From Curtobacterium caseinilyticum (GTDB taxonomy: Bacteria; Actinomycetota; Actinomycetes; Actinomycetales; Microbacteriaceae): a stretch of DNA of 64,000 bases. Under the pieces are notes generated by a model that ran no database searches, was not told the origin of the DNA, and was given only the letters and a program-made list of their open reading frames with translations. Both the position numbers and the translations under genes were made by a program. Location of the stretch: NCBI RefSeq assembly GCF_030363035.1, contig NZ_JAUCMN010000009.1:81530-145529 (forward strand), given 5' to 3'. Numbering within the stretch: position 1 is the stretch's first letter; every line of letters begins with the position of its first letter. Of the stretch, positions 37,900 to 46,347 are shown one piece after another.

Positions 37900-37943
37900 C
37901 GGACGGGAGGCGCGGTGCGGGGCCGCCACGGGCCTCCCGTCCG
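37900..37943. terminator. Family-1 palindrome, mismatched hybrid copy
   Basis: Outer arms CGGACGGGAGGC / GCCTCCCGTCCG pair perfectly, but the left inner stem is of the GCGGTGC type and the right of the CCGCCACGGG type, so the inner stem is poorly paired. It lies between the GH1 and Asp-box glycosidase genes. Confidence 0.75.
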
Positions 37944-37998
37944 GTGTCGGTCGCCCTCGGGTCGCGACCGGTGTCCGCGGACCGGCCGCGGGCACGTG

Positions 37999-39258
37999 TC
38001 AGGCCGCGATCGCGGCGGCGGACCGCGCGTGCCGCGCGAAGGCGTCCGCGACGGGGTTGCGGCGGCGGTCGAGACCGCCGGCACCGTCCTCGACCAGGTC
38101 GTAGAGCCCCATGGTCAGCAGGTGCTCGGACCGGGGCGCCTCGGTGTGCCGCCAGGTCCACTCGTACATGTCGAAGAGCGGCCACCAGGTGTAGCCGACG
38201 ACGGGCAGGCCCTCGGACCGCAGCTCGTGCAGCGTCGCTACCGAGTCGTCGAGCCAGGCGATGCGCTCCTCCACGGTGCCCGTGACGCAGGTCTCGGTGA
38301 GCATCACCGGGGCGCCGTAGCGTTCGGCGTAGGTGGTCAGGACGTCGCGCAGGCCCTCGGTGCCGGTGTCCCGGTACGGCCTCGGGTCGGCGAAGCCCCC
38401 GCCGTGGTGGACACCTCGCTCGAAGACCTCGGTGGAGTGCAGCGGGTAGTAGTTGACGCCCATCACGTCCGGGCGGACGGCGTGCTCGCGGAACCAGTCG
38501 AGCTGCGCGGGCGTCGTGCCGTGCGCGAGGAGCCCGGCGGCCAGCGGGTGGTCCGCGTCGACGCCCCCGGTGACCAGGTCCTCGACGAGGAAGGCCTGGT
38601 CCCGCAACCGCGCCACGGTGTCCCGGTGCTCCGGGGCGTCGACGTCGCCGACGTAGCGGATGCCGGCCTCGACGTGCACGAAGCGGGCGGCGTCGCCGAG
38701 CTCCCGGGCGATCGCGTGCTGCGTCGACACGAACCCCGTGGCGAGGGCCGTCGCCATCCGCGCGGAGCCCGCCGCGCCGGTCAGGTACGGGGGCCAGTAC
38801 CCGTACTCACCGGTGAAGAGCGCGTGGATCACGGGCTCGTTGACCGGCGTGTAGTCGGTGGCGACGTCGCCGTACCGGGCCGCGAAGCGTGCCGCGTACT
38901 CGGTGACGTGCACGGGGTAGTCGGGGTTCGCGAACTGTCCGTCGAGCCACAGCGGCGTGCCGTAGTGCAGCAGGTCGACGACCGGGGTGAGCCCGGTCTC
39001 GCGGAAGCGCGCCATCACGCGGTCGACCCAGGACCAGTCCCAGACGCCCGGCTCGGGGCAGACGCGGTACCACGGGACGCCCCAGCGGAGGAGCTCGGCG
39101 CCGACGTCGACGGCGAGCCCGAGGTCGGACGCGTAGCGCCGGTAGTGGTCGGTCAGCTCGTACTCGTCGATCGCGCGTTCGCCTGGTCGGGCCTGCGGGA
39201 CGAAGGTGTCCTCGATGCCGAGGGCGAAGTGCAGGCGGCCGTCGTCGGACCAGTGCAT
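37999..39258 (-). CDS. Family 1 glycoside hydrolase
   Basis: 419 residues, (beta/alpha)8 barrel. YTPVNEP (acid/base Glu about 141) and VMLTETC (nucleophile Glu about 322) match the GH1 TxNEP and TEN-type motifs. The N terminus (LHFALGIEDTFVP) and lack of the usual QIEG motif make this a divergent GH1, cytoplasmic, probably cleaving oligosaccharides taken up by the adjacent importer. An alternative GTG at 39330 overlaps the permease stop (GTGA) and would add 24 Thr/Pro-rich residues; that coupling is attractive but the domain starts at 39258. Confidence 0.88.
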   Translation of the reverse strand: MHWSDDGRLHFALGIEDTFVPQARPGERAIDEYELTDHYRRYASDLGLAVDVGAELLRWGVPWYRVCPEPGVWDWSWVDRVMARFRETGLTPVVDLLHYGTPLWLDGQFANPDYPVHVTEYAARFAARYGDVATDYTPVNEPVIHALFTGEYGYWPPYLTGAAGSARMATALATGFVSTQHAIARELGDAARFVHVEAGIRYVGDVDAPEHRDTVARLRDQAFLVEDLVTGGVDADHPLAAGLLAHGTTPAQLDWFREHAVRPDVMGVNYYPLHSTEVFERGVHHGGGFADPRPYRDTGTEGLRDVLTTYAERYGAPVMLTETCVTGTVEERIAWLDDSVATLHELRSEGLPVVGYTWWPLFDMYEWTWRHTEAPRSEHLLTMGLYDLVEDGAGGLDRRRNPVADAFARHARSAAAIAA

Positions 39259-39326
39259 GGTGTCTCGTTTCGTGGTCGGGACGGTCGGGGTGCCGGCCGT
39301 CCGCGAGTCGGGTGCGACCGGGGCGG

Positions 39327-40199
39327 TCACTTGAGCCCCGTGCTCGCGACGCTCTCGATGAAGCGACGCTGGACGAGCAGGAACATCACGGCGAGGGGGA
39401 GCACGGCGATGAGCGCGCCGGCCATCATCACGCCCTGCGGGATGATGCCGCCGGGGCCGGTCAGCAGGGTCAGGCCGGAGGTGATCGTCCCCATGTCCTG
39501 GTCGGTCGTGAACACGAGCGGCCAGAGCAGGTCGTTCCAGTTGTTCACGAACGTGAAGATGCCGAGCGTGAGCAGTGCGGGGACGGCGTTCGGCAGGATG
39601 ATGCTCCGGAAGATCCGCCACTCCGACGCGCCGTCGATGCGTGCGGCGTTGTCGAGGTCGCGGGGGAGCGCGACGAAGAACTGCCGGAGGAAGAAGATCC
39701 CGAACGCGTCGGCGGCCCGTGGTGCGATGAGGCCCGCGAAGGTGTTCACCCACCCGAGGTCGGAGACGAGCTGGTAGATCGGGATCAGGGTCGCCTGGAA
39801 CGGGATCATCAGGCTCGCGATGATCACGATGAGCAGGACCCTGCTGCCGCGGAAGTCGAGCCGCGCCAGGGCGTAGGCGGCCAGGGCGTCGAACGCGAGC
39901 GCGAACACCGTGACCCCGCCGGCGAACACGAAGCTGTTGCCGATGAGCCGGGCGAACGGCAGCTGCGTGAAGATCGCGCGGAAGTTGTCGAGCGTCCACG
40001 TGTGCGGGAACAGGGTCGGTGGGTAGGCGTTCACCTCGCTCGCGGGCTTGAACGCCGTGAACACGATGATGAGCACGGGCAGCAGCACGGCGAGCGTGAC
40101 CACGAGCACCGCGGCGAACCCGAGCCAGCGCAGGGGCAGGGGCTTCCGGGCTGCGGTGCGGCGGGTGGCGAGCACGGCGGGGCGGGGCAGGGCGGTCAT
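39327..40199 (-). CDS. Sugar ABC transporter permease (MalG type)
   Basis: 290 residues, six membrane helices. The EAA loop reads ALPRDLDNAARIDGASEWRIFRSIILPNAVPAL. LFPHTWTLDNFRAIF and LPVLIIVFTAFKP are typical of the second CUT1 permease. Its ATG overlaps the stop of the first permease (ATGA). Confidence 0.95.
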   Translation of the reverse strand: MTALPRPAVLATRRTAARKPLPLRWLGFAAVLVVTLAVLLPVLIIVFTAFKPASEVNAYPPTLFPHTWTLDNFRAIFTQLPFARLIGNSFVFAGGVTVFALAFDALAAYALARLDFRGSRVLLIVIIASLMIPFQATLIPIYQLVSDLGWVNTFAGLIAPRAADAFGIFFLRQFFVALPRDLDNAARIDGASEWRIFRSIILPNAVPALLTLGIFTFVNNWNDLLWPLVFTTDQDMGTITSGLTLLTGPGGIIPQGVMMAGALIAVLPLAVMFLLVQRRFIESVASTGLK

Positions 40200-41149
40200 G
40201 ATGCGGTGTCCTCCCCGCGCTTGCCGAAGAACAGGAACTGGACGAGGCTCAGCAGCAGCGTGGCGATGAGCAGCACGTAGGCCAGGGCACTCGCGAACCC
40301 GATGTCCAGGTCCTTGAAGCCGGACTGGTAGACCTGCATGACGATCGTCTCGGTCGAGCGGTACGGACCGCCGCCGGTGAGCACGTAGATCTGGTCGAAC
40401 GCCTGCAGGGCGGCGATGAGCGCGACGATGACGACGAACGCCATCGTGTTGCTGAGCATCGGCCAGGTGACGTGGGCGAAGCGCTTCGGAGCGTTCGCGC
40501 CGTCCAGCTGTGCCGCCTCGTACAGGCTCGTCGGGATCTCCTGCAGGCCGGCGAGGAAGATCACCATGTAGAAGCCGAAGTTCTTCCACACCGCGACGAG
40601 CACGACCGTCGGCATCGCGAGGGTCGGGTCCTGCAGCACGTTGCCGAGCCGGATGCCGACCACCTGCAGCCAGTGGTTCAGCAGGCCGATCTGCGGGTCG
40701 AGCAGGTACGACCACGCGAAGGCGGCGACCGCGAGCGACACGATGAACGGCAGGAAGAGCGCCGAGCGGAAGAACCCGCGGAAGGGCAGCGCCGGGTGGT
40801 TCAGGACGAGGGCGAGCACCAGTGCGACGGCGATCGCGACCGGGGTGAACAGCACCGAGTAGAGCGCCGTGTTGCCGATCGAGCGCAGCACGTCGGGGTC
40901 GGTGAACACCCGCGTGTAGTTCGCGAGCCCGACCCACGACGGGTCGCCGAAGCCGCTCGCGTCGGTGAACGACAGGCGGAGTGCGGACACCATCGGCCAG
41001 AGGACGAAGGCGCCCATGACCACGATCGCCGGGGCGAGGAAGCCCACGATCGTCGCGCGTCGGCGGAAGGTGCCACCGACGGGGGTGCGGCCGCCGAGCT
41101 GAGCGGGCGGACGGTAGCGCGGGCGGCGGCCGAGCTGCTGGGTGGTCAT
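40196..41149 (-). CDS. Sugar ABC transporter permease (MalF/UgpA type)
   Basis: 317 residues, six membrane helices. TIVGFLAPAIVVMGAFVLWPMVSALRLSFTD opens the transmembrane part, and QEIPTSLYEAAQLDGANAPKRFAHVTWPMLSNT is the EAA loop that contacts the ATPase. The ATG has a GGGAGACCCC ribosome site and lies 145 bp downstream of the binding-protein stop, behind three hairpins. No ATPase gene is present in the locus, so a shared MsiK-like ATPase elsewhere is expected. Confidence 0.95.
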   Translation of the reverse strand: MTTQQLGRRPRYRPPAQLGGRTPVGGTFRRRATIVGFLAPAIVVMGAFVLWPMVSALRLSFTDASGFGDPSWVGLANYTRVFTDPDVLRSIGNTALYSVLFTPVAIAVALVLALVLNHPALPFRGFFRSALFLPFIVSLAVAAFAWSYLLDPQIGLLNHWLQVVGIRLGNVLQDPTLAMPTVVLVAVWKNFGFYMVIFLAGLQEIPTSLYEAAQLDGANAPKRFAHVTWPMLSNTMAFVVIVALIAALQAFDQIYVLTGGGPYRSTETIVMQVYQSGFKDLDIGFASALAYVLLIATLLLSLVQFLFFGKRGEDTAS

Positions 41150-41191
41150 GGGGTCTCCCTGGTGGGGGCGGTGCTGGCGGAGCGGAAGGAG

Positions 41192-41289
41192 CCGGGCGGG
41201 GAGCGCAGGTCCCGCCCGGAGGGACCGGGCGGGGAGCGCAGGTCCCCGCCCGGGAAGGAGGCGGACGGGGAGCGCAGGTCCCCGTCCGC
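41192..41289 (-). promoter_or_regulatory. Triple hairpin between binding protein and permease genes
   Basis: Three consecutive stem-loops: 41192-41200/41211-41219, 41225-41234/41244-41253 and 41261-41270/41280-41289. Loops are (G)AGCGCAGGT in all three while the third stem differs (GCGGACGGGG/CCCCGTCCGC instead of CCGGGCGGGG/CCCCGCCCGG), with every change compensated. Placement suggests processing, 3'-end protection or partial termination that favours the binding protein over the permeases. Confidence 0.8.
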
Positions 41290-41294
41290 CGGTC

Positions 41295-42560
41295 TCATCG
41301 GAGCGCCGAGCGGACGCTGGCGTCCGCGGACTCGAGCAGCTCGGCGGGGTCGCCGCCGGCGAGCGCCTTCTGGGTGGCGGTGTCGACGGCGGTCAGCACG
41401 TCGGCGCTGTTCACCACACCGGGCAGCAGCGGGATCGTCGTGCCGGGCAGCCCCGTCAGGGTCGCGACGGTCGGGTTCTGGTCGACGTCGCTCGCGGTGA
41501 CGTCGGTGCGCAGGGGCGGCCAGCCGGAGCCGAGCGCCCACTTCGTCGCGACGCTCTTCTCGTTGAAGTAGGCGAGGAACTGCTCCGCCGCACGGCGCTC
41601 GGTGTCGTCGGTCTGCGCGGTGACGCCGAGCGAGATCCCGATCGCCGAAGCGGTCTGCGCCTTCGGACCGGCCGGGATCGCGGCGATGCCGTAGTCGATG
41701 CCCGCACCCTCGGCGACGCTGGCCATCCACGGCCCGCCGATCTCCATGGCGGTCTTGCCCGCGGTGAACAGCTTGTCCGCCGCGATGCCGTCGACACCCG
41801 TGGGGGAGATCCCGTCTTCGGTCACGGCCTTGGTCCAGTACTCGAGCGTCTCGCGGTTCGCAGCGGAATCGATGGTCGACTTCGTGCCCGCCTCGTTCGT
41901 GATCGAGCCGCCGTTGCCCGCGAACAGGCTCGGCCATATCCCGTTGCCGACCGTCTGGTGGTCGGGCAGCACGAGCCCGTACTGCTCCGGGGTGCCGTCG
42001 CCGTTCGTGTCCTTCGTCAGCTTCTCCGCATCGGCGACCCACTCGTCCCAGGTGGTCGGGAACGCGTCGATGCCGGCTTCGGCGAAGAGCTTCTTGTTGT
42101 AGATGACGGAGAGCGGGACGAAGCCGCTCGGGACGCCGTAGCGCTTGCCGTCGACGGTCTCCATCGCGACCGCCTGGTCCTTGAGCTGCGCGGTGTTGCT
42201 CGAGGACTGGTCGTAGAAGTCGTCGAGGTCGACCAGGGCCTTCTTCTGCGCGTACACCGGCAGGCGGTCCGACGTCATCGCGACGAGGTCGGGGCCCTTC
42301 TTCGCGGAGAGGGCCGGGAGCATGGTGTCGTCGATGACCGCCCACGTCTTGGTCTGGGTGGTGATGGTGACCTTGGTCTGCGACGCGTTGAAGTCCTTGA
42401 CGATCTGGTCGAGGACCTTGCCGTCGGCCTCCGTGTAGCCGTGCCAGAACGTCAGGTCGACGTGGGCGTCGGAGGACGAGGAACCGGGGGAGCCGGCGCA
42501 CCCGGCCAGGGCGACTGCCGCGGCTGCAGCGAGCGCGACGACTGCGATGTGCTTCTTCAT
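41295..42560 (-). CDS. Sugar ABC transporter solute-binding lipoprotein
   Basis: 421 residues. Lipobox AVALAGCAGS, then a cluster B (MalE-like) binding protein: VDLTFWHGYTEADGKVLDQIVKDFNAS, PDLVAMTSDRLPVYAQKKALVDLDDF, VPSGFVPLSVIYNKKLFAEAGIDAFPTTWDEW, AMEIGGPWMASVAEGAGIDYGIAAIPAGP. Captures an oligosaccharide outside the membrane for the two permeases. Promoter region upstream carries a perfect LacI-type operator at 42613-42630. Confidence 0.96.
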   Translation of the reverse strand: MKKHIAVVALAAAAAVALAGCAGSPGSSSSDAHVDLTFWHGYTEADGKVLDQIVKDFNASQTKVTITTQTKTWAVIDDTMLPALSAKKGPDLVAMTSDRLPVYAQKKALVDLDDFYDQSSSNTAQLKDQAVAMETVDGKRYGVPSGFVPLSVIYNKKLFAEAGIDAFPTTWDEWVADAEKLTKDTNGDGTPEQYGLVLPDHQTVGNGIWPSLFAGNGGSITNEAGTKSTIDSAANRETLEYWTKAVTEDGISPTGVDGIAADKLFTAGKTAMEIGGPWMASVAEGAGIDYGIAAIPAGPKAQTASAIGISLGVTAQTDDTERRAAEQFLAYFNEKSVATKWALGSGWPPLRTDVTASDVDQNPTVATLTGLPGTTIPLLPGVVNSADVLTAVDTATQKALAGGDPAELLESADASVRSALR

Positions 42561-42612
42561 CGAATACCTGCCATCCGTCCGCCACGTCGGTGTGGGGACT
42601 CTCGGGTTCCGG

Positions 42613-42630
42613 ATTTACACCGGTGTAAAT
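42613..42630. promoter_or_regulatory. LacI-family operator
   Basis: ATTTACACCGGTGTAAAT, an 18-bp perfect palindrome with the central CG typical of LacI/GalR operators, 53 bp upstream of the binding-protein ATG. It stands out as AT-rich against the surroundings. Confidence 0.85.
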
Positions 42631-42759
42631 GGAAGGTAGCGCCCTGGTCGCAGGGTCGTCAAGCCCCTCCGCGCGATCGTCCGGTCACGCCGGGGCTCGC
42701 GACGTCCGGCGTGCCTCGTGCCGATCGGGGCGACGCTGCCGCCGACCGCCACCCGCGCA

Positions 42760-43806
42760 CTACGGCCGAGCGGGCACCTCGGCCTCGACCCCCGATGAGG
42801 CCCGCACCACCAGTCGGTGCGGTGACCGCACGACCCCGGGGACCGCCGCCTCGCCCCGCTCGAGCTGACCGACGAGCATCTCCACCGCCGTCGTCGCCAC
42901 CCGGTCCAGGTCGGCGGACACCGTCGTCAGCGCGGGGGTGGCGTACGTCGACTCCTCGATGTCGTCGAACCCGACCACCGCGACCTCCGCCGGCACCGGA
43001 CGGCCCGCCAGCTGCAGCGCGCTCATCGCCCCGAGTGCCAGCGCGTCGTTGCAGCACACCAGGGCGTCGACGGCGAACGGTGCCCCGAGCAGCCGCTCGG
43101 CCGCCGCCGCGCCGTCGGCCCGGTGCCACAGCGGCGTCGGCACGACGAGCTCCGGCCGGAAGGGCAGCCCGTGCGCGCGCAACGCGGCCCGGTAGCCGTG
43201 CAGGCGCTCCGACGCGGTGCGGACGGGCCCCTCGGGGTCGGCCCCGACGAAGGCGATCGACCGTCGACCGCCACCGATCAGGTGTTCGGTGGCGTCCCGG
43301 AACGCGTCGGCGTTCGACATCGTGATGAAGGTCGCGTCGCTGTGCTCGACCGGTTCCCCGAGCACGACGAGGGGGAACTTCACGTCGAGGGCCGGAGCGT
43401 CCCCCGGCCGGACCGCGAGCGGGCTGTAGATGATGCCGTCGATCGAGTGCTCGCGCATCCGGGTGATGGCGTCCGGTTCCCGCTCGCCGCTGGTGGTCTG
43501 CTCGATGAGCACGGTGTACCCGACTGCCCCGGCCGCCCGGATGACGGAGTCGGCGAGCTCGGCGAAGTACGCCTGGCGCAGCTCGGGCACCGCGAGCCCG
43601 AGCACCCGCGAGCGCCCGGAGCGGAAGTTCCGCGCCGAGACGTTGAGCTCGTAGCCGAGCTGCTCGACGGCGGCCATGACCCGCTCGTGCGTCCGCGCGG
43701 ACACGTGCTCGTACCCGGCGAGCACGTTCGACACGGTCTTCTTGGAGACGCCGGCGACCGCGGCGACGTCGCTCATCGTCGGCGGCGAGCGGTGTCCCTC
43801 TGCCAT
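42760..43806 (-). CDS. LacI family regulator of the sugar operon
   Basis: 348 residues. HTH MSDVAAVAGVSKKTVSNVLAGYEHVSARTHERVMAAVEQLGYELNVSARNFRSGRS, then a periplasmic-binding-like sensor domain (VLGLAVPELRQAYFAELADSVIRAA, AVDALVCCNDALALGAMSALQ, VVGFDDIEESTYATPALTTV). It represses the sugar operon immediately downstream, most likely at the palindrome 42613-42630. Ribosome site GGGAGGGAGC before the ATG. Confidence 0.95.
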   Translation of the reverse strand: MAEGHRSPPTMSDVAAVAGVSKKTVSNVLAGYEHVSARTHERVMAAVEQLGYELNVSARNFRSGRSRVLGLAVPELRQAYFAELADSVIRAAGAVGYTVLIEQTTSGEREPDAITRMREHSIDGIIYSPLAVRPGDAPALDVKFPLVVLGEPVEHSDATFITMSNADAFRDATEHLIGGGRRSIAFVGADPEGPVRTASERLHGYRAALRAHGLPFRPELVVPTPLWHRADGAAAAERLLGAPFAVDALVCCNDALALGAMSALQLAGRPVPAEVAVVGFDDIEESTYATPALTTVSADLDRVATTAVEMLVGQLERGEAAVPGVVRSPHRLVVRASSGVEAEVPARP

Positions 43807-43897
43807 GGGCGCGCTCCCTCCCGGCGGTGTGGACTGCGTTCGGCAGGACGCTACCGCACCCGACCGCGCTGTCGGTGGCCCCACCTACCGTGACGAC

Positions 43898-44698
43898 ATG
43901 CCCGAGGGTGACTCCGTCCACCGCCTGGCGGCACGGCTGCGCGCCACGGACGGCACCCTGGTCCGGCACGGGGAGCTCCGCGGGGGCCCGGACGCCGGCA
44001 CCGCGCTGACCGGTCGCCGCATCGTCGGGCACGCCACCCACGGCAAGCACCTGCTCACCCGCTTCGACGACGGCACGACCCTGCACACCCACATGCGCAT
44101 GACCGGCTCGTGGACCGTCACCGGCCCCGGCAGGCGCCTGCCGGTGCACGCCGCACGCGAGGCCCGGGTCCGCATGGCCCTCGACGACGGCCGCACCGTC
44201 TGGGGGCTCGCCCTGCCCGTGGTCGAGCTGCTCCCCACCCGCGACGAGCACCGTGCCGTCGGCCACCTCGGCCCCGACCTGCTCCACGTCGACTTCGACC
44301 GCGACGAAGCCCTCCGCCGGTGCACGGTCGACCCGGACGTGCCCGTCAGGACGGTCCTGCTCGACCAGCGCCGGGTCGCCGGGCTCGGCAACCTGTGGGC
44401 GAACGAGCTCGGCTACGTGCGCGGGCTGCACCCGGACCGGCCGGTCGGCACGGTCGACGTCGAGACCCTGCTCGACACGGCCCAGCGCATGCTGCGTCAC
44501 TCGGCGACCGTGCCGGACGCCTACCAGGTGACGACGGGGGTCCTCCGCCGCGGCGAGCGCCACTGGGTCGTCGGCCGCGCCGGACGGCCGTGCCTGCGGT
44601 GCGGCACGCGGGTCCGCGCACGTGACGACGTCGAGGTGATCGGTTCCCCGCCCCGCCGGGTGTGGTGGTGCCCCCGCTGTCAGCCCGAGGCGGCCTGA
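43898..44698 (+). CDS. Fpg/Nei family DNA glycosylase (endonuclease VIII type)
   Basis: 266 residues. Begins MPEGDSV: the Pro and Glu of the PEGD catalytic N terminus with D-S rather than P-E favours Nei over MutM. H2TH region LLDQRRVAGLGNLWANELGYVRGLHP, C-terminal zinc finger CLRCGTRV...CPRC. Removes oxidised pyrimidines and nicks DNA by beta/delta elimination. TACCGT 6 nt before the ATG gives a leaderless start, which also places the obligatory N-terminal Pro correctly. Confidence 0.95.
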   Translation: MPEGDSVHRLAARLRATDGTLVRHGELRGGPDAGTALTGRRIVGHATHGKHLLTRFDDGTTLHTHMRMTGSWTVTGPGRRLPVHAAREARVRMALDDGRTVWGLALPVVELLPTRDEHRAVGHLGPDLLHVDFDRDEALRRCTVDPDVPVRTVLLDQRRVAGLGNLWANELGYVRGLHPDRPVGTVDVETLLDTAQRMLRHSATVPDAYQVTTGVLRRGERHWVVGRAGRPCLRCGTRVRARDDVEVIGSPPRRVWWCPRCQPEAA

Positions 44699-44731
44699 TC
44701 AGCCAGCGACCGGTCCGGGCTGTCCACGGAA

Positions 44732-44775
44732 CGGACGGGAGGCCCGGTGCCGGCCCGCCCCGCGCCTCCCGTCCG
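44732..44775. terminator. Family-1 palindrome, loose copy
   Basis: Outer arms CGGACGGGAGGC (44732-44743) and GCCTCCCGTCCG (44764-44775) are perfect, the inner part only partly paired. 33 bp past the Nei stop. Confidence 0.75.
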
Positions 44776-44841
44776 CCGCTCCGGCCGTTCACCCGCATGG
44801 GGCAGGATGACCCTGCCCGCCACCCGATCCCGGAGGAACCC

Positions 44842-45243
44842 GTGCCCGACCAGAAGCCCGCCGTCCTGTTCGTGTGCGTCCACAACGCCGGTCGCTCGCA
44901 GATGGCGGCCGGGTGGCTCCGTCACCTGGCCGGAGACCGCGTCGACGTGTTCTCGGCAGGGTCCGAGCCCGCCGACCGCATCAACGCCATCGCCGTGCAG
45001 GCCATGGCGGAGGAGGGCATCGACATCGCCGGGGAGCAGCCGGCCGTCCTGACCACCGATGCGGTGCGGCAGGCCGACGTCGTCGTGACGATGGGCTGCG
45101 GCGACGCGTGCCCGGTCTTCCCCGGCAAGCGCTACGAGGACTGGGCACTCACCGACCCGGCGGGCCTGCCGATCGAGCAGGTCCGTCCGGTGCGCGACGA
45201 GGTCCGCGCGCGGGTCGAGGGCCTGCTCGCCGACCTGGTCTAG
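44842..45243 (+). CDS. arsC: Arsenate reductase / low-MW phosphatase-fold protein
   Basis: 133 residues. VLFVCVHNAGRSQMAAGWLRHLAG contains the CX5R P-loop of the low-molecular-weight tyrosine phosphatase fold. VVTMGCGDACPVFPGKRYEDWALTDPAG carries the further Cys pair and Asp loop typical of actinobacterial arsenate reductases that work with mycothiol or thioredoxin. No ars operon surrounds it. GTG 44842 follows a clear GGAGG; an ATG 16 codons upstream was rejected. Confidence 0.9.
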   Translation: MPDQKPAVLFVCVHNAGRSQMAAGWLRHLAGDRVDVFSAGSEPADRINAIAVQAMAEEGIDIAGEQPAVLTTDAVRQADVVVTMGCGDACPVFPGKRYEDWALTDPAGLPIEQVRPVRDEVRARVEGLLADLV

Positions 45244-45626
45244 GCGATCGCCGCGATCCCGAGCACCACCAGGGCGAGGAGCGGCAGCGCTCCCTGCGTC
45301 GTGGCGGCCCGACGCTTCGTGGCGTCGCTCGTGACGAGCACCAGCGCCGCCCCGAGCATGCTCGCGGTGCCGGCGATGACGAGGGTGAGGCCGACGGCGT
45401 TCGCGCCCGAGACGACCACGACGATGCCGACCAGCACGAGCACCGCGAGGAACAGGTTGTAGAAGCCCTGGTTGTAGGCGAGCTGCTTCGTCACGGCGGC
45501 CTCCTGTTCCGAGGTCCCGAAGGTGTTCCGGGCCCGCGCGGTCGTCCAGAGGACCGACTCGAGCACGAAGATGTACACGTGCAGCAGCGCGGCGAGGGCG
45601 GCGAGCACCAGGGCGACGACGGTCAT
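45240..45626 (-). CDS. DUF1304 family membrane protein
   Basis: 128 residues, four membrane helices. ALLHVYIFVLESVLWTTARARNTFG and AYNQGFYNLFLAVLVLVG are the conserved DUF1304 motifs. Function unknown. Leaderless-type promoter: TAGGGT lies 6 nt before the ATG on the minus strand. The 3' end overlaps that of the convergent arsenate reductase gene by 4 bp. Confidence 0.92.
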   Translation of the reverse strand: MTVVALVLAALAALLHVYIFVLESVLWTTARARNTFGTSEQEAAVTKQLAYNQGFYNLFLAVLVLVGIVVVVSGANAVGLTLVIAGTASMLGAALVLVTSDATKRRAATTQGALPLLALVVLGIAAIA

Positions 45627-45648
45627 GCGCCGACCCTACGGCCCCGGG

Positions 45649-46347
45649 TCAGCGACGGCGCGCGGCGGGCAGGGGCAGCTCGCGCGCCCCGTCCCACGGC
45701 TCCGTCCAGCCGAGCCGGTCGAAGAGCGCGTCGAGGAGCATCGCCGTGAACCCCCAGAGCGTGTGCACGCCCTGCTCAGACCGTACCGTGAACGCGGGGC
45801 CACGCCACTCCTGGCCGCCACGACGAAGCACTGTGACGCCCCGGTTGGCGGGGTCGAGCAGGTCGGCGACGGGCGTCCGGAAGACCGCAGCGGACTCGCG
45901 CTCGTCGACGACCCGCACGGGCGTCGGGTCCCGCCACCAGCCGAGCACGGGTCGCACCAGGTGGTTCGAGTGCGCGAGCGGGACGGCGGGCAGGGTGCCC
46001 AGCACCTCCACGCCGGACGGGTCGAGTCCGGTCTCCTCGCGGGCCTCGCGCAGGGCGGCGGCCGGGGCGTCGTGGTCACCGGGGTCGATGCGACCGCCGG
46101 GGAAGGCGATCTCGCCCGGGTGCGACCGGAGGGTCGAGGCACGGGCGAGCAGCAGGACGTCGAGATCGCGGTGCACGGCGTCGGCCGCCGCAGGCCGGTC
46201 GCTCGGGCTGCGGTCGAGGACGCCGAAGAGCATGAGCACCGCGGCTGCCCGGGGGTCCGCCGTCGTCGGCATCGCGGGGACGAGCGGCGCGGCGCCGGGG
46301 CCGACGACCGCGGCCAGCGCCGACCGGGCGTCCTCCGCGCGGGTCAC
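45649..46347 (-). CDS. NUDIX hydrolase (CoA pyrophosphatase-like)
   Basis: 232 residues. NUDIX box GGRIDPGDHDAPAAALREAREETGL (G-x5-E replaced by D at one place, REAREETG intact). LRSHPGEIAFPGG just before it is the UPF0035 signature of coenzyme A pyrophosphatases (NudL). VHTLWGFTAMLLDALFDRLGW near the end is also typical. GTG start overlapping the stop of the CopC gene (GTGA), so both are co-translated. Confidence 0.92.
   Translation of the reverse strand: MTRAEDARSALAAVVGPGAAPLVPAMPTTADPRAAAVLMLFGVLDRSPSDRPAAADAVHRDLDVLLLARASTLRSHPGEIAFPGGRIDPGDHDAPAAALREAREETGLDPSGVEVLGTLPAVPLAHSNHLVRPVLGWWRDPTPVRVVDERESAAVFRTPVADLLDPANRGVTVLRRGGQEWRGPAFTVRSEQGVHTLWGFTAMLLDALFDRLGWTEPWDGARELPLPAARRR

Noticed and set aside
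40472..41500. 342-codon plus-strand frame in the permease region
   Set aside because: Antisense to two clear ABC permease and binding-protein genes, with Arg/Glu/His-rich low-complexity translation.
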